A stretch of 64,000 nucleotides of DNA. It comes from Takakia lepidozioides (taxonomy: Eukaryota > Streptophyta > Takakiopsida > Takakiales > Takakiaceae). Within the stretch, counting starts at the first letter, position 1, and every line of letters begins with the position of its first letter. The translations under genes were made by a program, and so were the position numbers. Shown piece after piece: positions 23,251-34,480 of the stretch. A model generated the notes under the pieces. That model was not told the DNA's origin. It ran no database searches and saw only the letters and a list, made by a program, of their open reading frames with translations. Where the stretch lies: assembly GCA_030704615.1 (NCBI GenBank), contig CM060733.1, positions 47,802,001 to 47,866,000 on the forward strand, given 5' to 3'.

Positions 23251-25690
23251 AGGGACCTCATTGTGTTTTTCATGAATGCAGGTACTGCAAGTTCTCCCTT
23301 TTGGAGAAAGGTCATCTGTCTTTCAAGCCACCATTCTTCCTGGCATGGAGGAACCCTGGGGCTGACTCCATGTACACTGACGATTGTGAAGGAGTGGCAT
23401 CTGGAACATTTGCGTGATTGCCCTTGGTATGTGGATCTTCCGCCCGGCTCGCTCGACCCATCCGAGTTTCAATTGAAGCTGGACGCTAAATTCCGACGAA
23501 ACCGGGCTCCGCTGCCTCCGTTGGGTGCAAAAGAGGCAAAAGCACTTGCGAACTCCAGGAAAGCGGCAGAGCTTGCTCAGCAGGAATTCAGGAGAAAATT
23601 GCATGAGAAGAGTAAAGGCCAAAGGAAAAAGACAAGGAAACAGGTGAGTGCAGTAACACCCAAAAAGAAGAAAACCATGGGGGCATCGGAGGAGGCGCAG
23701 GAGGGGACCCAAGAGAGTGACTCGGACGACGACTTTGTTCAAGGTCCTGCAACTGCTGTTGCTCCTACCCAGTCACCGGTCGTCCGGGTTCCCAAGTCAG
23801 TTCGGAGTGGGACTGGCTCTGCCAAGAAGTTGGCATTTGAGGGCGAGCCTACACGGCGGTATTCGGCGGTGACGTTTACGCACAGGCCAAAGCTAGAACC
23901 TCCAACCATCATCCAATGCGTCAATGAGAGCTTCCTTGACGCTCTCGCTGCCAGGGCGAAGAAGGTGGCACACAGCAAGTCTCTGGCGGAGCAGAAGGGG
24001 AAAGCCAAGAAGAGGGCTGGCGGTACAAAGCCTAAAGACACCCCTGTTTTGAAGCCATGATGGAATTCTTCACGGCTGTGAGCACGGATTGCAAGAGCAC
24101 TCGGGGGGGGGGGTTGAGGTGGAGAGAGCTTGCGACATGATTCTCCTCGACATTCCAGATGGGGAGCTGCTGGAGGGCCTGGATGGTGTGCCCACTGGAA
24201 ACAGGTTTATTGAGGACTACTAAAAAGCCGGGTTTGGGCTGGTGGGGATGCTTCTGGATGACGGTGGATGTGTGGTTGTCCTTGCCATGAGAGGGAAGAC
24301 CACAGAGAATGCGGTGGCAAGGTGGACACCGAAAAGTGTCACCCCGGTCCTCCTCAGAAAATGGTTCTGCATCAGTACATAGGGGTTGCGAACAGAGGGC
24401 CAAAGTGTAAGTTATCAATCTATTGCATTCATTTCATATTTGTGGTGTATGTTAAGTAGACCCTGGAGTTGATCCCTTCTTTGTTAGATGTGCAGACATT
24501 GGTGTTTGAGGCATATTGCTTTGTGAAGAGGGTCTACGTTCAAATTCCGCAACGACGGTCGTCTTGTTGATGCCGCTGTGGACCCTGTAACCTACAATGT
24601 CCTCTACAACTATGTGCCCCACTCCAGTATGCCGAAGGACACAAAGACAGGCAAACCGTGGCGGTATAGCCGGACCCGGAGCCCTGCTTTCATCCAAACC
24701 CTCATGGAGACGTGCTCGGATGTCCAAGGGCGGATTCTAGACCTCACATGCGGCACGGGTAAGCCTTCACGTGCTCAGTTTGTCCCCTGGCCCGATTGCA
24801 ATTGCATGCCGCAAGCTATTAACCGCCCCTTTGTTCCTCAGGTGCTTCAATGTGGGCAGGGACGTTGTCCGACAGGCATGTGTTCGCCTTCGAGCCAGAT
24901 ACTGCCCTCCACAACTCGGAACTTGCAGCGGCTGAACGTCTCCGAAAGAGGAAGAGGCATCCTCGGAGGATGAGGAAAAATCCGAGAAGGAGCAGGGGGA
25001 GGAAGTTGGGATCGAGGCCGAGGAGCCCCCGGTTCACGAGTGAGTGGTGGCATTGTAAGTTGCCTCCAGATTTCGTGAGGCACCTCCCTCCGCTCTCTAT
25101 TTCATTGAAAACCCTTTCTGGTTGTGCTGGTATTGACATTCTTGAAGTGGATTTGTTCTTACTGTAGGATGCCAAGTACTGCCGGAGGGACGTCTACACC
25201 GGAGTTCATGGGCAGGAGGAACGTGCTTTTTTTTGCCAGGGGGGATTTCATGCCTAGTCCAGAAAGGGAGTACATCCTTCCTACTTATGCTGCCCGGCTT
25301 GCTTCGGTGTCCATTAGGAGGTGTTCCGAACCTAGTCGTGTACAGCAGATTTTAGACGAGGCAAGCCTCAAAAAAATGAAGATGAGGGAGGAGGCAGCAG
25401 CTATTAGAGCCCGTCGGGCTCGTAGATTTGTCTTGGATTCTGCTGAGGAAAGTGGGGGAAAAGACGCAGAAGATTCCCAGGAGGTGAGGTGGACAGTCCC
25501 CCAAGGAGAGGACGGGATTTTTGAGAGGCATAGTGGAACTGATGCATCACAGAGCTCGGAGGATGAGGGGGATGAGGGGGATGAGGAAGAAGGTGGGGCA
25601 AGTTCCTCGGAGGGTGTAGGAGAGTAGTGCCCATTCCGGCTATGACAGTTAGAACACACTTGTATAGACGTGGCTTGCCACAAAATTTGC

Positions 25691-25696
25691 AATAAA
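25691..25696 (+). terminator. Polyadenylation signal AATAAA after M copy I
   Basis: AATAAA 64 bp after the M copy I stop codon; position fits a plant-type near-upstream element. Confidence 0.4.
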
Positions 25697-25831
25697 ATGT
25701 TGCATTTCAAGTCCACTGGTGCCACATTTCAACTTCACATGACCCTATTTCCGTGGACTCACAATGGTCTGCTCATGTTTTTTTTTTTTTTCCGCTCATG
25801 CTCATGCCGCTCATGAAATAGCAGCCCCCCT

Positions 25832-26597
25832 TGGGACTTAGACGCTTTTACGGGGTCTGTGGGGTACCCTTAATTTTTACACAGACTGAGACCAACAGGA
25901 GCCTTAGGGGTGACAGCAACAGGCTTTAGGGGGGGAGATACACAGCCCAACACAGTCCAACACAGCCAGTCACAGCCAACACAGCCCGTCACAGTCAGAC
26001 ACAGCCGTCACAGCTTCGCACAGTCGACACAGCCCAACACAGCCAGTCACAGCCCGATACAGCCGCCACAGCTTCGCACAGCCCTACACAGCCTGGCACA
26101 GCCAGTCACAGCCCGCCACAGCCTGATACAGCCAGTCACAGCTCGGAACAGCTGGGGAACAGTTATCATTGGCAGGGAACGACATCTGAAAAAAGAACAT
26201 GTACTACAGGGATGACGGTTAGTTAGGAAAGCGGTTAGAACAGCTTGTAGGTAGAAAAAGCGAAGAGCGGGGACGTGGAGGGGATCACTACTTCTTGGAG
26301 GACTTCGGGCATCACTGGGGGGAAATGAAGCGGAGAGCGTATCTCTGAGTAGAAAGAGGGAGAGCACGGAGTAGGAGGAGAACGATCTGTTGATGCTTGA
26401 TGAATGCAAGCAGTAGAGTTGTAATGTAGAGCAGATTAGAGACTCCATGGCTTCAGCCTGATACTTGATAGATATTAATCTGATACATACTTCATACTCA
26501 CACTGTGTAGAGAGATCTGATTGAAGCTGTGGAATGAATGGATGAGTTGATGGAATCCGATAGATTGCTGAAGTAATCTGATACTTAAATACCAACA
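25832..26597 (+). repeat. gypsy A LTR, copy 3 (5' edge lost)
   Basis: Plus-strand match to the LTR at 6881-7575. It starts at GGGACTTAGAC, missing the first bases present in the other LTR, directly after a poly-T/C tract that follows the M pseudogene. It ends TACCAACA before the leader GTAAGGTAACTAGC. It carries the minisatellite tract. Confidence 0.7.
25935..26160 (+). repeat. CACAGCC-type minisatellite in LTR
   Basis: About twenty irregular units such as CACAGCCAGT, CACAGCCCGT and CACAGTCGA within the gypsy A LTR. Confidence 0.85.
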
Positions 26598-26779
26598 GTA
26601 AGGTAACTAGCTAACATGAATACGGGAAGGAATACAAATAGGAAACACCCCCATGATACACTAGTTGTAGGTCATGACTGATTGTTCTGAGCGGGCTGAG
26701 TACTTAGAGATTTCCAACTCTTCTATCTTGGAGTTCCCACCTCGGATAGCGAAGGGATGGGTGAGTAAAAGCCGCTCGA
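26593..26779 (+). repeat. 187-bp direct repeat, left copy (gypsy A leader)
   Basis: Leader plus start of ORF0 (MTDCSERAEYLEISNS). Nearly the same as 34295-34480 (one 1-base gap and one substitution seen). It ends abruptly at GCCGCTCGA, after which the sequence is unrelated to the element. Confidence 0.85.
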
Positions 26780-27259
26780 TACCATCTCAAAAAAGGTTTT
26801 CAGGGTTAGAATCCCCGTACGGGAAGTCGAAGTGCTCCATGCATGGAGCATCAGTATACTGCAGAATGCTTGATGCAGCAAGCATTTAATTTTTCTCGAG
26901 ATATGCTTTGAGTAGACACAAATATATTCTGTGATATAGGAAAGGCAAGTAATGATCAACAGTATGCATTGAACAAGAGTGCATATATTAGCCATCCCAT
27001 TGTTCCCATTCCTGCACCTGTGGTCTTCACTTGGTGAAGGAAAGAAAAGAAAAGAAAACTCACAACATGTGGTTAATAACAAGGTATCTAATACACCCCT
27101 AGCTTGGCAAATGAATGAACTAGAGGGAGAAGAAAATATATCACTTACATATGATAGTGTTTGCACCGGATACCATTGACCCGATTGGGGAACGCCTCTC
27201 CCCGTAGTGTCTCCAGCTGCAATTAACATCTACCCCGTGTCTCGAAACTCTCAAGGTAA
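26780..27259. other. Unassigned spacer
   Basis: No convincing coding sequence. It has an 18-bp perfect palindrome TGCTCCATGCATGGAGCA at 26833-26850. An open frame at 26979-27179 shows no domain. Confidence 0.4.
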
Positions 27260-28119
27260 TGGCAGCTAGGACATTGGCACTTGTTTCGAGCTCCATTGGG
27301 CTTCCTCACTTGTCATCCTAGAAAGCGCCTCACCCTCCATCAACATGTTGACCAACTGCGTTGCTAGCTCCGACGTAGAGGTTGGTCCAAGGTCGAATCT
27401 GGATCCATTCGAACCCTGCTGCAAAAATAAAGTATAGGGGTGCTATGTCTAATGGCATCCCTCTCTAGGTCGGCCTCTTCCACAATTTTCATGTCAACTA
27501 TCTCGTCGTTCTCCTCCTGAGGAATCTCCTGTTCCTGCAAACCAGCCTATTCGGCGGATAGGGAAAAGAGGTCGGTCAGTAATTCGAACTGTGGAAGTGC
27601 ATCGGTTGCTACCGAGTGTACCATCACCTCCTTGCCTTGGTTTTCTCCTAAAAATCAGGCGATGCAGTCCACATCAGACTTGCATTTGCATAATCCCAGA
27701 CCTAGGGACCTGACTGCATCCTCTAGTCCTACCTTCCTTCGCTTAACCTCCCTGCAAGGCGCGGTAGTTGTTGCCAGTACTCGGTGAGCATGTGGTCTCG
27801 GAGGAATCTCCTCATCCGACCATAAATCTTCTTTGCTCAAGTCTGCAGACTCTTCATCGGAGCCGATCGCGCCACTGAGCTCATCCTCATCCGTAATGAC
27901 ATGAGGTGCCCTTGAAAGAAATGCAACAGTAGTAGTGTAAGGTCTTACCCCGTAAGTGATGGTGCCTTCCCCCCAGTCTGTTCGTGCTCGAGACTGGACC
28001 AACCATGGCCTCCCCAATAGGAGGGCGTAAGAATATTCGTCGATGGGAAAGTCAATGATTTGAAAGTCCACCGCGTACGTGTAGCCACCCATCTTCATTT
28101 TGACATTTGCTATGTGGCC
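27260..28119 (-). pseudogene. gypsy protease/pol fragment, minus strand
   Basis: The 147-residue frame at 28098-27655 reads MKMGGYTYAVDFQIIDFP then YALLLGRPWLVQSRART, the region after retropepsin that precedes RT in plant gypsy elements (compare AYSLLLGRPWLKQ in element A). The downstream part to 27260 is decayed. At 28119 it abuts M exon 1 sequence. It could be the other half of element B's protease, which breaks off near 19455 in the same protein region, but in opposite orientation. Confidence 0.65.
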
Positions 28120-28234
28120 GAGCTTTCAACTTCCGCCGCGGTCTGGATGTGAGGACTCTCTCAGGAGAGCCACGCCCTTCAGGCGGCATAAGTCCCAGCC
28201 AAAATGGAAAAAGATCTCCGTTTTCAGGGTACAT
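28120..28234 (-). pseudogene. M-family exon 1 fragment
   Basis: Reads MYPENGDLFPFWLGLMPPEG then RGSPERVLTSRPRRKLKA, the same as 60739-60625 apart from two residues. There it continues into KLKLQEEISVSC, the M exon 1; here it is fused to the gypsy protease fragment instead. Confidence 0.7.
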
Positions 28235-29793
28235 GCCTCGAATAGCATGTTAAGCCAAGATTAGCATCAGATTTAGGGTACGTATCCAGGAAGCCATGTG
28301 TCGCCAGCCCGAATGAAAACGGACGGCGGTGGACATTTATTGCCCAACTGCGCAATTAAATGTCGGATGAAGCCCTCCATGTCGGATGAAAAACGACGGA
28401 ACTCGGCCCGGAATTTCCAACGTAGAGGTAATTCGGAGCGCTGCAGGATGGAAATCCGGCGCCGGATTTCCATCCTGCAGGTAATTCGGAGCGCAGCAGG
28501 ATGGAAATTCAGCGCCGAATTTCCATCCTGCAAGGTAGGGCGGGCGCGAAATTTCCCTCACGCAGGTAATTCAGAAGCGGATGGATGGAAATCCGGCGCC
28601 GGATTTCCATCCGCGCAGGTAGGGCGGCGCGCGAAATTTCCCTCACGCAGGTAATTCGGAGCCAAGCAGGATGGAAATTTAGCACCGAATTTCCATCCTG
28701 CAAAGTAGGGCGGCGCGCGAAATTTCCCTCACGCAGGTAATTCAGAAGCGAAATCCGGCGCCGGATTTCCATCCATCCGCCTCCGAATTACTTGCGTGAG
28801 GGAAATTTCGCGCGCCGCCCTACCTGCGCGGATGGAAATCCGGCGCCGGATTTCCATCCATCCGCCCGAATTACCTGCGTGAGGGAAATTTCGCGAGCCG
28901 CCCTACCTGCGCGGATGGAAATGCAGCGCCGGATTTCCATCCATCCGCCTCCGAATTACCTGCGTGAGGGAAATTTCTCGCGCCGCCCTACCTTGCAGGA
29001 TGGAAATTCGGCGCCGCAAGGTTGGTCGGAGAGCGGATGGATGGAAATCCAGCGCCGAAATTCCATCCTGCAGGTAATTCGAATCCCGGATGGATGGAAA
29101 TCCGGCGCCGAATTTCCATCCAGCAGGTAAGTCGGATCGCTGGCGTATGGATATTCGGCGCCGGATTTCCATCCAGCAGGTAAGTCGGATCGCTGGCGTA
29201 TGGATATTCGGTGCCAGATTTCCATCCGCAAGGTTGGTCGGAGAGCGGATGGATGGAAATCCGGCGCCGAATTTCCATCCAGCAGGTAAGTCGGATCGCT
29301 GGCGTATGGATATTTACATTCGCCAGGTATTTCGAAGCGCTGAATTACCTTCCTGCAGGTAATTCTGAGCGTGTCCGATTGATTTTTCGTAGAAAAACAA
29401 ACCTAACTGTTTGTTTTGTGGCTGAAGTGCACTTGTAGACATATTTTTCTTGGAATCCTTGACTTCTAGAGGCAAATCGGAACAGCCCCGGACGGAAATT
29501 CGGCGCCGTTTTTCCATTCTGGGAGGTTTTTACGACTTCCTTTGAGGGGGCCTCGATGGAAATTCGGCGCCGAATTTCCATCCGGGGGATGGTCTCTGTC
29601 GGAGAGGTGCCGGCCTCTCCGCCGCTCTGTTGGATATTCGGTGCCGAATTTCCGTCCGGGGGTTGAAATATGACGGCCAGGTGCCGGCCTCTCCCCCCTC
29701 CCCGACTGCATTGGAACGGCCCCGGATGGAAATTCGGCGCCGTTTTCCCATCTGGGGAGGTTTTTATGTCGGCCAGTTTTCGGCCTGACCCCT
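28120..29793 (+). repeat. 1.7-kb direct repeat, left copy
   Basis: Nearly the same as 60625-62448 in flanks (for example 28256-28440 versus 60776-60950). The two differ mainly in the number of internal palindrome units; the right copy is about 150 bp longer. Confidence 0.9.
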
Positions 29794-29880
29794 GGACACG
29801 ACTTCCTTTGGGGGGGCCCGGATGGAAATTTGGCGCCGAATCTCCATCCAGGGGATGCTCTCTGTCGAACACGTGCCGGT
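28437..29880. repeat. Palindrome array 1 (GGCGCC core)
   Basis: A run of perfect and near-perfect palindromes, each 30-40 bp and centred on GGCGCC within AAATTCGGCGCCGAATTT or AAATCCGGCGCCGGATTT. The first, at 28441-28480, is a perfect 40-bp palindrome with CTGCAG at both ends. Linkers carry their own short inverted words (CAGGTAATTCGGAGC, GCGCGCGAAATTTCCC). From 29463 the spacing widens and the linkers contain GGTGCCGGCCTCTCC. Many overlapping ORFs across it are by-products of symmetry. Confidence 0.9.
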
Positions 29881-30993
29881 TCTTCTACTTCAGAGAGATG
29901 TTGGTGCTGCTCTCAAGTTAGCATGAGAGAGGTGATAACTTTCTGAAAAATGGAATGGAGGACTGCCTGGACTTCAAACCAGGAGTAGAGAGAACGAGAA
30001 GTGATGCAAGCATTGCAGTGGAATGCTGATTGAGGGGAGATTTTCCAAACCCTCAGTCACAGAATGTATTGTCTTGATTCTGTTTTCTTTTTTTTCTGGT
30101 TCAGCACTGTGAGTCTGGAATCAACGTTGCTTTAGGGTTTTAGAGGTGATCATACCTGCAAAGTGGATGCTGTAGAGTAGAAACAAGTAAGATTTGCTGG
30201 TCAGTATTATAGCATAGGAATGAGGGTTCAGGTTACCAAGAATTAAGGCCTGGCATATGCATGCACAAAGTAGTGGAATGCATGGTAGATCTCTTGCAAA
30301 CTGTTGGGTGCTTCTACATTGCATGTAGCTGCATAAGTGACACTGTCATTTCAAGTTAGTTGTTAGACTGAGAGGGATCTGTTTCTGGAACTCTGTTAAT
30401 TGGGAGTTGAATGCAGACTAAGGTTTTTGTTTTGTAGAATGCATATAGTTAAGGGGCTTGTATTTACTAACTGACAAACTGATTGCTTTTGCAAGCAATC
30501 AGAATGAAGAGGGTCTCTGTGTGGAAAAAGAGAAAGACCAATGAAGGATGAAGGGAGGGTCACTTGTGAGTTAAAGGAAAAACCATGAGAGGCAGTGAAC
30601 TACCTGTACCTGCACATGGTGGTAGATCCATGTTGCATCCTCACATCACAATGCTTTCATTCTAGAGGAAGTTCAGCATGTACTACTTTTAAAAGTAACC
30701 ACCAATAGGCTGTGTATTCACCCTGACAGTGAGCTGTTTGTGACACTGAAATCATAACAGCATTTTTATTGGTGTATGCAAACCGGACTTGAATGTACCA
30801 AGTCATAAAAGGGAGAAACTTCCCAGTCCCATCCATGTCTTCTCTTCTGCTGCGGCCAGGATGAAGGCATCTGGTCTCTGATCATGAACAGGGTAGAGGC
30901 ACTCATTAGGGGTGTGAGTCTTAGGGTAACAAGCATATCTTTCACTAAGAACTAGATAGAATTAGACAGAAGGGGATTTATGCCCCTTTCTTT
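29881..30993. other. 1.1 kb without recognisable gene
   Basis: Unique-looking, moderately AT-rich DNA with only short frames. No repeat, RNA or protein signal was recognised. Confidence 0.5.
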
Positions 30994-31570
30994 TCACACT
31001 ACAGGACTCTGCATCTTTGGTACCATGGGGTCTCTGACCATACCAGAGTTTTCATAGAGAAGATCGCCCTTCTCAATTTCTGCCACTACTTGCTTTGTAG
31101 TGGGGATGTCCAATCCCTCCCTCTCCACAATAAGAGGCTCCGGTGTAACAGCAAGTCCAGTATGAGTTACCACTGGGGCAACCTGGTCAGCTTGCTGTGC
31201 TGGCCGTGGTACTGAAATGACTTCTTCCTCCCTTCGGGCTTCCAACAATAGCAGCCCATTGTGCTGCCGCACCCCATCCTGTGCATTTGGAAACATCATC
31301 GTGAGGGTTCCTTATGGCAAGTGGATCCGCCATTACAATTGCGTCCCTCTTCTATCTCTTGGACTGGTGCTGCCTCCCTAATCCTCCTTCACCTTGTGAA
31401 GAGCCTTGCTCCTCAACTGCAGTTGTGGCTGCCTCAAACACCCCCATTACCTTGCGTTCTTGTGCATCAAATAAGCAAGAATCAAAGATAATCTGTGCAA
31501 TAATTGGGCCAGACACAATGATCAGGGACTTGGTAGCAGTAGTCTGTAATCGTTTCATGACCTATTACCC
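30994..31570 (-). pseudogene. gypsy A ORF3 fragment, minus strand
   Basis: Two frames (31558-31352 and 31299-30994) match the middle of the 3' ORF at 57412-59330: IIVSGPIIAQIIFDSCLFDA, VEEQGSSQGEGGL, and GLDIPTTKQVVAEIEKGDLL followed by YENSGMVRD. A frameshift lies near 31320-31350. It abuts the LINE at 31571. Confidence 0.8.
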
Positions 31571-34294
31571 TCCTGAACGTGACCTATAAAATGATAGCTA
31601 AGGCATTGGCTCTAAGGCTCCAGCCCCTCCTGCCCTCCCTCATCAGACCCAATCAAACGGGTTTCATAAAAGGTAGATATATTCTGGACAATCTTCTTCT
31701 AGCCCAAGAGCTCCCGCACTATGCTCACAAGACCAATCAGGCCATTGCCTTGATTCTTCTGGACTTTGAGAAAGCATTCGACAGAGTGGAATGGAGCTAT
31801 CTTTTGGCTGCGCTTTCCAAGATAGGGTTCCCCCTCTCCTTTTGCAAATGGGTCAAAATTCTTTTTACTACCTCTTCCAGCAGGGTTATTGTTCATGGTC
31901 ACCCGTCAGCCTCTTTCCTCCTACAGAGATCTATTCGTCAGGGCTGCCCCCTTGCGCCCTTTATGTTCCTCATTGTGGCAGACTCGCTGGGGTATATGCT
32001 TCAGAGCAATACGCTCATTACGGGCCTGCACATCACAAACTACATCACTCAGCAAAGAACCCACGTTATTGATTCTATGTTTGTGGATGATACCTTCTTG
32101 ATGCTTCACGCAAACAAGTAAAATCTGGACAGTGTTGGAAACACCCTGAACTCTTTCTGCGCAGCCTCTGGCTTTAAGGTGAACTGGCACAAAACTTCTG
32201 CCTTACTGGTGGGGGACCAATCTGCCTCTATGCTTGGAGATACCCCTTCCTGGGGTACGAACTATGGTCTCAAATGGCTAGGTCCAGGGGAATCCACTAC
32301 CCTTCTCGGTTACACGTTTGGCATAGACCTCTCAGATGTACAAAGATTCAAACCTATCCTAATCCAGCTGAAGCTCAAGGTAGCTTTCTGGGGTGGTAAG
32401 CATCTTTCCATAACTGGTAGGGTCTTGGCTACTAACCAGATACTATTTGCTGGTATTTGGTACTATGCAGCTTTTTGGCACCCTAATATCTCCCAGATTC
32501 AGGAAATCAAGGGGCTCATCAGAAATTTCATTCGGGGGGCTGAAAGCTCGGCGGAGAAAAAAGGCCTCAAGTGGCTTGGATCCAAATTTGTCTCCCCAAA
32601 AAAAAGGGCGGCCTAGGAATAATTGATCTGGAAACTCAGATCTTGGCGCTTTTGGCAAAGTGGATCCCAAGATTCTTGGTTCCAGAAGGAGGGATGTGGA
32701 AGTTCCTTGTGTATGACAATATTACCCTCTCTTCTCCTCTAAAGATCACGATTTGTAAGCCATCCCTTCGATGGATAACCCAGGGTTTCAAGCTCAAATC
32801 AGAAGGATCCCAACTGTGGTCAAGCATTTGGCAAGCCTAGGGAAGGATGCGCCAGTTCCTTCAAAAGAATCCAACATCTTCATTCTATGAGGTGCTTCGT
32901 CAACACCTCTTCATGAACACCAACAATCCTAACCCCCAGCAAAAACAACACGCTAATCGCACGCAGCCGACCTTGGCATCAGCGTCATCTCGGAGCATGG
33001 TATTGTCGAGCAAGAATGGATTGAGCAAAGCCCCCGCATAATGCAAGTTGGGCAGCTTGGGACCGTTCGGGATTAGCCAGGTACACAACATTTGGGTGAA
33101 CACAGGATTCAAATCTCAAGAGAATATAGCACTAGTAGTTGGCTCTGTGAGGACAACAAATGGTTATCGGGCAGTTAAGGATTCTATACCTGCCCACTGG
33201 TCGGCTATCCTCAACTCTGGACCACTGGCTTCATCTCTCCCCTTCTGGCTCTTTCCATTCTCGATGGTTGTCTCTCCATTGTAAAAGACTCATCTCCCTC
33301 CCACCATTCAGTCTTTCCCTTTTGCTATAGATACCACGTCACTATCCCTGTCTCTGTTATCCTCAAACCATATAAACATCCCCCCCTCCACTCTTACTCT
33401 AGTGCGCATCTGTTGCTGGTCTCTTCCTGGCAAACCCCTGGATCCTAAACCTGATCTCCTGACACCCTTGGTGCAATGGCTGGAAGACAATACCTTTGTT
33501 TGGATCCTAGGCCGGCCATTGGCAGAGCTAGACATTGACCTGATGGAATGGTCTTGGAAATTCTCAAGGTCGCCTGAGCCCTTCTTTTCCTACACAACCA
33601 AGAAAGGATATAAAGTTCTCTCTAACCATCAATGCTTGAAAAAAATGGGAAGCCAAATGGGAGCATTTTGGCTTTCATGATGAAAATTGGTCTACCATTT
33701 GGAGCTCGGTTTGGATAAAAGCTCGCCCGGCCAAGATATCAGCTTTCCTATGGCAGGTGGTCAATAGGGCTCTCAAAGTGGGTGAATGGCTACAGTTTCG
33801 AGCAGCCTTGATATGTGATTGTTGTACTGCTGGCATTATGGAGTCTCTCGAGCATTGTCTCCTTTTCTGTCAGGCCCCCGCCAAGATCTGGCCTCTGGTG
33901 AAAGCCTTCTACAGGAACTGGGATAACAGATCTCTTTCTATTTTAGATCTGCTGCTCAACTACAATAGGAATACAAAACAAAGATCTCTTAATTGTCCTG
34001 TCTTTGAGACTCTTCGCAGTTCCACCCTGTGGCACCTTTTGGAAGGCTCGCTGCAGAAAGATATTTTCAGGGGAAACAACCTCGATCTCCGCCCTTCTTG
34101 CTTGTGTGTTTTATGACCTAGGGGTAGAGTCAAGAAAGGTCTGGTGCAAAATGTGTGCAGATGTTGAGCGAAACTCCGGAAATGCGGCAACCATCCACTC
34201 TGCCTTCCGAGAGTCCTGGGGCAAGCAAGGTCTTATCTGCCACACCACTGCGTTGGACACCTGCAACTGGTCCGAGCTCCCTCCCCCTGGCTGG
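31571..34294 (+). pseudogene. L1-type LINE ORF2 (RT to zf-RVT), 5' truncated
   Basis: Non-LTR retrotransposon. RT begins at TYKMIAKALALRLQ and has NQTGFIKGRYILDN, LLDFEKAFDRVEWSYL, RQGCPLAPFMF and the catalytic FVDDT (about 32082), all typical of plant L1 RT. After a stop at 32119 the thumb-side text continues (FKVNWHKTSALLVGD, GGKHLSITGRVLATNQILF). Near 33740 the zf-RVT block reads ARPAKISAFLWQVVNRALK and SLEHCLLFC. The last visible codons are PPPGWQQ and TAA at 34301-34303. The endonuclease half is missing and at least four frame breaks are present. No poly-A tail is seen at the 3' edge, where gypsy A leader sequence starts at 34295, so the 3' end is also cut or overlaps the leader. Confidence 0.85.
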
Positions 34295-34480
34295 CAACAG
34301 TAAGGTAACTAGCTAACATGAATACGGGAAGGAATACAAATAGGAAACACCCCCATGATACACTAGCTGTAGGTATGACTGATTGTTCTGAGCGGGCTGA
34401 GTACTTAGAGATTTCCAACTCTTCTATCTTGGAGTTCCCACCTCGGATAGCGAAGGGATGGGTGAGTAAAAGCCGCTCGA
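34295..34480 (+). repeat. 186-bp direct repeat, right copy (gypsy A leader)
   Basis: Partner of 26593-26779. It starts at CAACAG, exactly the last bases of the LTR, and here continues into the full ORF0. Confidence 0.85.

Larger units (their letters stand above)
19456..25627 (+). pseudogene. M-family methylase-like gene, near full length (copy I)
   Basis: At least ten exons in order, with good splice sites. Blocks: KLKLQQEIPVSC...AEYSQ (to 19563, then a GC-AG intron); SDDEPGTLVVSSTAATHRMF (19930 on), Lys/Glu-rich; VVRPALPGDIDKLKFSFRDG to MFYVWDGNHHLL (20965-21365, donor GTAAGT); VTENAFIATNLSHMLFRV (21483 on); ARRFYMESEEKNPTLPAL (21776 on); TRWLQIWNGSQS (22143-22267); an exon ending LLYR at 22533; YCKFSLLEKGHLSF and HLEHLRDCPWYVDLPP with a basic tail (23280-24057); ACDMILLDIPDGELL (24124 on); AVDPVTYNVLYNYVP to ILDLTCGTG (24560-24758); ASMWAG...HVFAFEPD (24842 on); an acidic tail ending 25627. 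DIPDG followed by D-L-T-C-G-T-G has the motif IV then motif I order of beta-class N6/N4 DNA methylases. A TAG in exon d (21628), a poly-G frameshift near 24105 and other shifts indicate a pseudogene. Function is inferred only from motifs. Confidence 0.65.

Noticed and set aside
19456-25627. Copy I as a working gene
   Set aside because: In-frame TAG in exon d, a poly-G frameshift near 24105 and a shift in the Lys run make an intact product unlikely.
26800-26840. tRNA-like T-arm text (GGTTAGAATCCCCG)
   Set aside because: No matching acceptor, D or anticodon arms could be placed around it.
26780-34294. Simple transposon insertion with 187-bp target duplication
   Set aside because: Target duplications of this size are not known for the element types inside it; the block is a mosaic of several broken elements.
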